NCBI GenBank assembly: GCA_014190895.1
Contig: BJGV01000008.1
Coordinates: 1 to 54,136 of the forward strand
DNA from: Nitrosomonadaceae bacterium
GTDB taxonomy: Bacteria > Pseudomonadota > Gammaproteobacteria > Burkholderiales > Nitrosomonadaceae
Length of the DNA stretch: 54,136 nucleotides
Direction of reading: 5' to 3'
In this document: positions 50,368-54,136 of the stretch, one piece after another
How the letters are laid out: each line of letters opens with the position of its first letter
Position numbering within the stretch: position 1 is the stretch's first letter
Position numbers and translations under genes: made by a program
The notes under the pieces: generated by a model
Database searches by the model: none
What the model was told of the DNA's origin: nothing
Seen by the model: only the letters and a program-made list of their open reading frames with translations

Positions 50368-51705
50368 ATGGCCCATAAACCTCTCTGTCACGTTTTTACC
50401 GATGATCCAAACATCTCTATTCCAAATTTAATTGCTACGCTAAGTGTTATTCCGTTAGAACAGCATGGCATTACCCGCAACAGAATTAGTCCTTGTGCCT
50501 GTAAAATTATATCTAATTTACAACAAGCCGGTTACCTTGCCTTCGTAGTTGGCGGCGCAGTACGTGACTTATTGCTAGGATTGGAACCAAAAGACTACGA
50601 TGTTGCTACAAATGCCACCCCTGAAGAAGTGCGAATCTTATTTCGTCGCTCACGTATCATAGGTCGTCGTTTCCGTCTGGTACATGTAATGTGCGGCAAA
50701 GAAACTGTTGAGGTATCAACATTTCGTGGTAACTTACCTGTCGATAAAAAAAATACAATAAAGGAAGATGCTGATGAGCATGGTCGCCTTCTTTCTGACA
50801 ATATATTCGGCAGTCAAGAAGAGGATGCTATGCGACGAGATTTCACTGTTAATGCATTATTCTACAATCCAGCTAGTGAGGAGATTTTAGATTATCTAAA
50901 CGGTTTTAATGACATTAAGGCAAGACAGTTACGCATCATTGGCGACCCTTTGCAACGTTATCGTGAAGATCCTGTACGAATGCTACGGGCAGTAAGATTC
51001 GTTGTTACGCTTGACATAAAAATGGATGCTGATACTGTCGCGCCTATCTGCAATCTTGCCCCATTATTACAGAATGTTCCGTCATCGAGATTATTCGATG
51101 AAATATTGAAATTATTACTCTCCGGTCATGCATTAACCTGCATGCTAGATTTATATGCACATGGGTTACATCATGACTTACTTCCAACGCTAGATCTATT
51201 AATGCAGCAAACGTCAGGAGGACATTTCATAACTCTTGTGCTCAAAAATACTGATGACCGCGTAAAACAGAATAAATCAGTATCCCCAGGTTTCTTATTC
51301 GCGGCTTTACTGTGGCATGAAGTATTAAAAATATGGAACTCACGACAAACGATGGGAGAAAAATCTATTCCAGCGCTACATAAAGCAATGAGCGATGTAC
51401 TGATAGCACAAAATAAAAAACTGACAATTCCCCGACGATATAATGCCATCATGCAAGAAATATGGGTCATGCAACCACGTTTTCTTCTAAGAAAAGGTCG
51501 CAGACCTTTTCGTTTAATAGAACACCCACGTTTTCGTGCAGCCTATGATTTTATGCTGTTACGTTGCGAGAGTGGCGAGATAGATAAGAGTCTGAGTCAA
51601 TGGTGGGAAACTTTCTTAAACGCTAATTTTAAGGAACAAGAGGCTATGTTACTCGAGGATATTGGAACAAAGAAACAAAGAAAAATCGTGAGTACTGTAA
51701 AATGA
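50368..51705 (+). CDS. pcnB: Polynucleotide adenylyltransferase PcnB (poly(A) polymerase I)
   Basis: Adds poly(A) tails to RNA 3' ends and so promotes decay. The 445-residue protein has a 35-residue N-terminal extension, then the family start EQHGITRNRISPCACKII. The nucleotidyltransferase core has FVVGGAVRDLLLG near residue 55 and the catalytic aspartates in LEPKDYDVATNATPEE. The RNA-binding region is RRDFTVNALFYNP near residue 157 and GDPLQRYREDPVRMLRAVRF near residue 192. A basic C terminus follows. It belongs to the pcnB class rather than the CCA-adding class by its N terminus and its place in front of folK. Start of the pcnB-folK-panB-panC string. Confidence 0.94.
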   Translation: MAHKPLCHVFTDDPNISIPNLIATLSVIPLEQHGITRNRISPCACKIISNLQQAGYLAFVVGGAVRDLLLGLEPKDYDVATNATPEEVRILFRRSRIIGRRFRLVHVMCGKETVEVSTFRGNLPVDKKNTIKEDADEHGRLLSDNIFGSQEEDAMRRDFTVNALFYNPASEEILDYLNGFNDIKARQLRIIGDPLQRYREDPVRMLRAVRFVVTLDIKMDADTVAPICNLAPLLQNVPSSRLFDEILKLLLSGHALTCMLDLYAHGLHHDLLPTLDLLMQQTSGGHFITLVLKNTDDRVKQNKSVSPGFLFAALLWHEVLKIWNSRQTMGEKSIPALHKAMSDVLIAQNKKLTIPRRYNAIMQEIWVMQPRFLLRKGRRPFRLIEHPRFRAAYDFMLLRCESGEIDKSLSQWWETFLNANFKEQEAMLLEDIGTKKQRKIVSTVK

Positions 51706-51761
51706 TAATTAACCGCATGAAAGATCTTGATAATCTAATCTTAGGTGCGTTGGAGTAATTG

Positions 51762-52262
51762 ATGCTGGGTAGTAAACCGAGATCAATGTGCCATGTTTTT
51801 ATTGCATTAGGTAGTAATTTGGAGGATCCAGCTCTCCAAGTACGACGAGGATTAACTAAACTGACGCAGCTTCCTAGAAGTCGTTTATTAATAAAATCTT
51901 CGCTTTACCGAAGTGCGCCAATAGGAGAAATTAATCAACCTGATTTTGTCAATGCTGTGGCAAAAATTGAAACTAATCTTGCCCCGCATAATCTACTTGA
52001 ATCTCTTCTCAAGATAGAGCAACAGCAAAAACGTATACGGATATTTCCCAATGGACCGCGTACACTCGATCTAGATATACTATTGTATGGTAACTTAGAG
52101 TGTCATGAGCATTTCCTAATTCTGCCTCATCCACGAATGCATCAGCGAGCTTTCGTATTGTGGCCACTCATGGAAATTGAGCCAAATTGTCACATTCCTG
52201 GTCATGGTCCCGTTGCCAAGTTACTAACTAAATGTCTAAAACAGAAAATCAGGAAAGAGTGA
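51762..52262 (+). CDS. folK: 2-amino-4-hydroxy-6-hydroxymethyldihydropteridine pyrophosphokinase FolK
   Basis: Pyrophosphorylates 6-hydroxymethyl-7,8-dihydropterin in folate synthesis, the step after FolB (5658). I choose the ATG at 51762 (166 residues), with GGAG six bases upstream; the ATG at 51786 directly before CHVFIALGSNLEDP is also possible. Family motifs are FIALGSNL, SLYRSAPIG near residue 47, and GPRTLDLDILLYG near residue 96, with the Mg-binding Asp pair, then LPHPRMHQRAFVLWPLMEI. It lies between pcnB and panB, the usual order in betaproteobacteria. Confidence 0.95.
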   Translation: MLGSKPRSMCHVFIALGSNLEDPALQVRRGLTKLTQLPRSRLLIKSSLYRSAPIGEINQPDFVNAVAKIETNLAPHNLLESLLKIEQQQKRIRIFPNGPRTLDLDILLYGNLECHEHFLILPHPRMHQRAFVLWPLMEIEPNCHIPGHGPVAKLLTKCLKQKIRKE

Positions 52263-52341
52263 GAATTAATACAATCAAAAACGTATCACTCGATATACGA
52301 TTCATCAGTATATTTTAATACAAGAATTTAAAGGTTTTACT

Positions 52342-53133
52342 ATGAAAATCACACAGAGTACCCTGCAAAAAATGTACGTAAATAAAGAGAAGATATCTGC
52401 TCTAACTTGTTATGACGCAAGTTTTGCGACTCTACTAGAAAACGTCGGTATCGATATTTTACTGGTGGGTGATTCTTTGGGAAATGTATTGCAAGGAGCG
52501 GATACCACATTGTCAGTCACTCTAAAAGATGCGATTTATCATACTCGTTGTGTGGCAAACGGATCTAGCAAAGCATTAATTATGGTGGACATGCCTTTTG
52601 GCACATTCCAGATAACTCCAGAAAATGCTTTCAAAAATGCAGCCCAACTAATGGCAGCAGGCGCTGAGATAGTTAAAATTGAAGGTGGCCGAATCATGGC
52701 GAAGACGGTTGAGTTTCTGTCTCAAAGGGGTATTCCAGTATGTTCTCATATTGGCCTCATGCCACAATCTGTACATCAATTAGGTGGCTATACGGTACAA
52801 GGGAAAACTGTTCGTCAAGCAAAACAACTACTAGAAGATGCCGTCTTATTAGAGGAAGCAGGGGCAAGTATGTTGCTAATGGAGCTCATTCCTAGCTTAC
52901 TTGCAAAAAAAATAACCGAGAGACTTTCTATTCCAACAATTGGTATTGGTGCAGGTATAAATTGTTCAGCGCAAATTTTAGTTCTATATGACATGTTAGG
53001 AATTTCTACTAACAAAGAGAAGAGATTTATAAAAAACTTCATGATAGGTGCAAATAGTATTCAAAACGCAGTAAAAAATTATATAGACGAAGTTAAAGCT
53101 GGGGAATTTCCAGGGCCGGAACATGAATTCTAA
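52342..53133 (+). CDS. panB: 3-methyl-2-oxobutanoate hydroxymethyltransferase PanB
   Basis: First step of pantothenate synthesis: transfers a hydroxymethyl group from methylene-THF to 2-oxoisovalerate, giving ketopantoate. The 263-residue protein has ALTCYDASFATLLENVGIDI near residue 19, the Mg-binding VGDSLGNVLQGADTTLSVTL near residue 44, GGYTVQGKT near residue 151, and IPTIGIGAGINCSAQILVLY near residue 195. The usual QGHDSTLPVT motif reads QGADTTLSVT here, a small departure. It precedes panC by 14 bases. Confidence 0.95.
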   Translation: MKITQSTLQKMYVNKEKISALTCYDASFATLLENVGIDILLVGDSLGNVLQGADTTLSVTLKDAIYHTRCVANGSSKALIMVDMPFGTFQITPENAFKNAAQLMAAGAEIVKIEGGRIMAKTVEFLSQRGIPVCSHIGLMPQSVHQLGGYTVQGKTVRQAKQLLEDAVLLEEAGASMLLMELIPSLLAKKITERLSIPTIGIGAGINCSAQILVLYDMLGISTNKEKRFIKNFMIGANSIQNAVKNYIDEVKAGEFPGPEHEF

Positions 53134-53147
53134 TTAACAAACTAAGC

Positions 53148-53984
53148 ATGGAAATTATTACCGATATACTATCTCTGCATGCACGTTTAAAGAAAGAATC
53201 TTGTATTGCTTTCATTCCAACTATGGGCAATCTTCACGCAGGTCATCTATCATTAGCAAAAATAGCCAGGAAGAAAGCCAGTTGTGTAGTAGTAAGTATT
53301 TTTGTAAATCGCTTACAATTCTCTGAAATAAAGGATTTTAATAAATACCCGCGCACTTTTGAGAGTGATTCCAAGTTACTCATAAATGAAAACGTTAACG
53401 TATTATTTGCCCCTCATGAAAGTGATTTATTTCCCCTAAAGCAAGAGTTTTTTGTAGAACCCCCATTGTTTGCAAATATACTAGAGGGAGAATTTCGTCA
53501 TAATTTCTTTCGTAATGTAGCCACGATAGTCTTAAAATTTTTTAATCTCATACATCCCCAGATCGCATTATTTGGAAAAAAAGACTACCAGCAGCTAAAA
53601 ATCATATCTGCAATGGTGCAACAGCTAAATCTACCCATTGAAATTATTGCAGGTGAAACTATTCGTACACAAGATGGCCTAGCATTAAGCTCTCGCAATC
53701 TCTATCTGAGCACGGATGAACGCTCAAAAGCTACACGTCTATATCAGGTTTTATTAGAAATAAAAATTCAGGTAGAAAGCGGTAGTAAAGATTTTCAAAG
53801 CTTACAAAACAAGGCGAGAGAAATTTTAAAAAACCGTGGTTGGGAAGTTGATTACATTGCGCTACATCAACGCAACACATTAGCTCCGGCACAAGCAAAT
53901 GTTCAAGATCTGGTGGTATTGGGAGCTGCCCGATTGGGGAATACAAGATTAATAGATAACTTAGAGATATCGACTAAAATTTAA
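53148..53984 (+). CDS. panC: Pantoate-beta-alanine ligase PanC (pantothenate synthetase)
   Basis: Joins pantoate and beta-alanine with ATP to make pantothenate; 278 residues. The HxGH-type ATP site is PTMGNLHAGHLSLAKIA near residue 25. The pantoate-binding Gln is in VNRLQFSEIKDFNKYPRTFE, the ATP-binding Lys-Asp pair is in ALFGKKDYQQLKII near residue 143, and LSSRNLYLS is near residue 183. The normally well-kept RPGHFxGV segment reads RHNFFRNV (near residue 120), and VNPLQF reads VNRLQF, so the protein is divergent although the catalytic residues are in place. It is the last gene of pcnB-folK-panB-panC. Confidence 0.93.
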   Translation: MEIITDILSLHARLKKESCIAFIPTMGNLHAGHLSLAKIARKKASCVVVSIFVNRLQFSEIKDFNKYPRTFESDSKLLINENVNVLFAPHESDLFPLKQEFFVEPPLFANILEGEFRHNFFRNVATIVLKFFNLIHPQIALFGKKDYQQLKIISAMVQQLNLPIEIIAGETIRTQDGLALSSRNLYLSTDERSKATRLYQVLLEIKIQVESGSKDFQSLQNKAREILKNRGWEVDYIALHQRNTLAPAQANVQDLVVLGAARLGNTRLIDNLEISTKI

Positions 53985-54023
53985 ATTAATCGAACTAACC
54001 CTCTCTTTCTATTTTTCCGCTTT

Positions 54024-54072
54024 AAAAAAACCGACCTACCATCCCATCTTACAACAGGAGGTAGATCGGGTT
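54024..54072 (-). terminator. Rho-independent terminator of a minus-strand gene at the right edge
   Basis: AACCGACCTACC (54029-54040) pairs with GGTAGATCGGGTT (54060-54072) with one bulge and one mismatch around a 19-base loop. On the minus strand the stem is followed by seven Ts (complement of 54024-54030). It may also stop the panC transcript, but the T-run is only on the minus-strand side. Confidence 0.6.
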
Positions 54073-54083
54073 GTGTAGCTAGC

Positions 54084-54136
54084 CTACTTTAGAGCTTGGT
54101 GAAGACAGGTATCACAGCCCCAGCTATGCTGTTGAC
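54084..54136 (-). CDS. Possible C-terminal end of a gene running off the right edge
   Basis: The terminator just downstream implies a minus-strand gene ending here. Two frames are open to the window edge. One ends at TAG 54084-54086 with the tail QQHSWGCDTCLHQALK; the other ends at TAA 54089-54091 with the tail VNSIAGAVIPVFTKL. I cannot decide between them from so few codons, and neither tail is recognised. Confidence 0.25.
   Translation of the reverse strand, partial: QQHSWGCDTCLHQALK

Overview
The window reads as chromosomal DNA of a low-GC betaproteobacterium (GC content by eye about 40 %; the class is inferred from gene order and protein character, not computed). Pointers to this class are the rpsU-yqeY-dnaG-rpoD operon with a lysine-rich N-terminal extension on RpoD, the pcnB-folK-panB-panC string, ubiJ next to ubiB, a short-form hisG, an ACT-less serB, a COG4255-type gene in front of recJ, and a nudJ-like gene (here broken) directly in front of mnmA. 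Most of the window is compact housekeeping sequence. I see no rRNA, tRNA, CRISPR array, intact insertion sequence or prophage. One decayed gene and one probable recombinase scrap suggest a genome that is losing genes.

Layout. 1-3702 (minus): the macromolecular-synthesis operon rpsU-yqeY-dnaG-rpoD, with rpoD running off the left edge. 3721-6023: tsaD, plsY and folB. 6074-10658 (minus): a ferric-iron ABC importer (fbpA-fbpB-fbpC) followed 17 bases later by hemD, so iron import and heme synthesis may share a transcript. 11047-13618 (minus): clpS-clpA behind a possible heat-shock promoter. 13773-14116: cspA with a good sigma-70 promoter and a structured leader, ending at a 57-base perfect palindrome that also terminates the facing icd gene. 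15698-16065: a nudJ pseudogene, then mnmA and purB. 18763-22657: grpE, dnaK and dnaJ, the first preceded by a sigma-32-like promoter.

22679-28790 is the accessory-looking part. An ADP-ribose-type Nudix hydrolase (minus) stands back to back with a lone 128-residue TIR-like (ThsB/DUF1863-type) protein that has its own promoter and a strong ribosome binding site. After a 614-base stretch with no gene come the adaptor and pump of an RND efflux system, without an outer-membrane partner; the adaptor carries an 11-codon tandem duplication. Then, on the minus strand: serB, mfd, recJ, the COG4255-type gene, a thioredoxin-like [2Fe-2S] ferredoxin, an overlapping four-gene polyamine importer (potG-potH-potI-potF), ubiJ-ubiB, and murA-hisG-hisD. 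The right end (plus) holds ridA-recG, an orphan BtuD/FecE-like ABC ATPase, and pcnB-folK-panB-panC, closed by a terminator belonging to a minus-strand gene just outside the window.

The best candidate for unusual biology is the TIR-like/Nudix pair. TIR enzymes of defence systems turn NAD+ into ADP-ribose-type signals, and Nudix enzymes of this type hydrolyse ADP-ribose. Whether the two are functionally linked is only an inference from adjacency.
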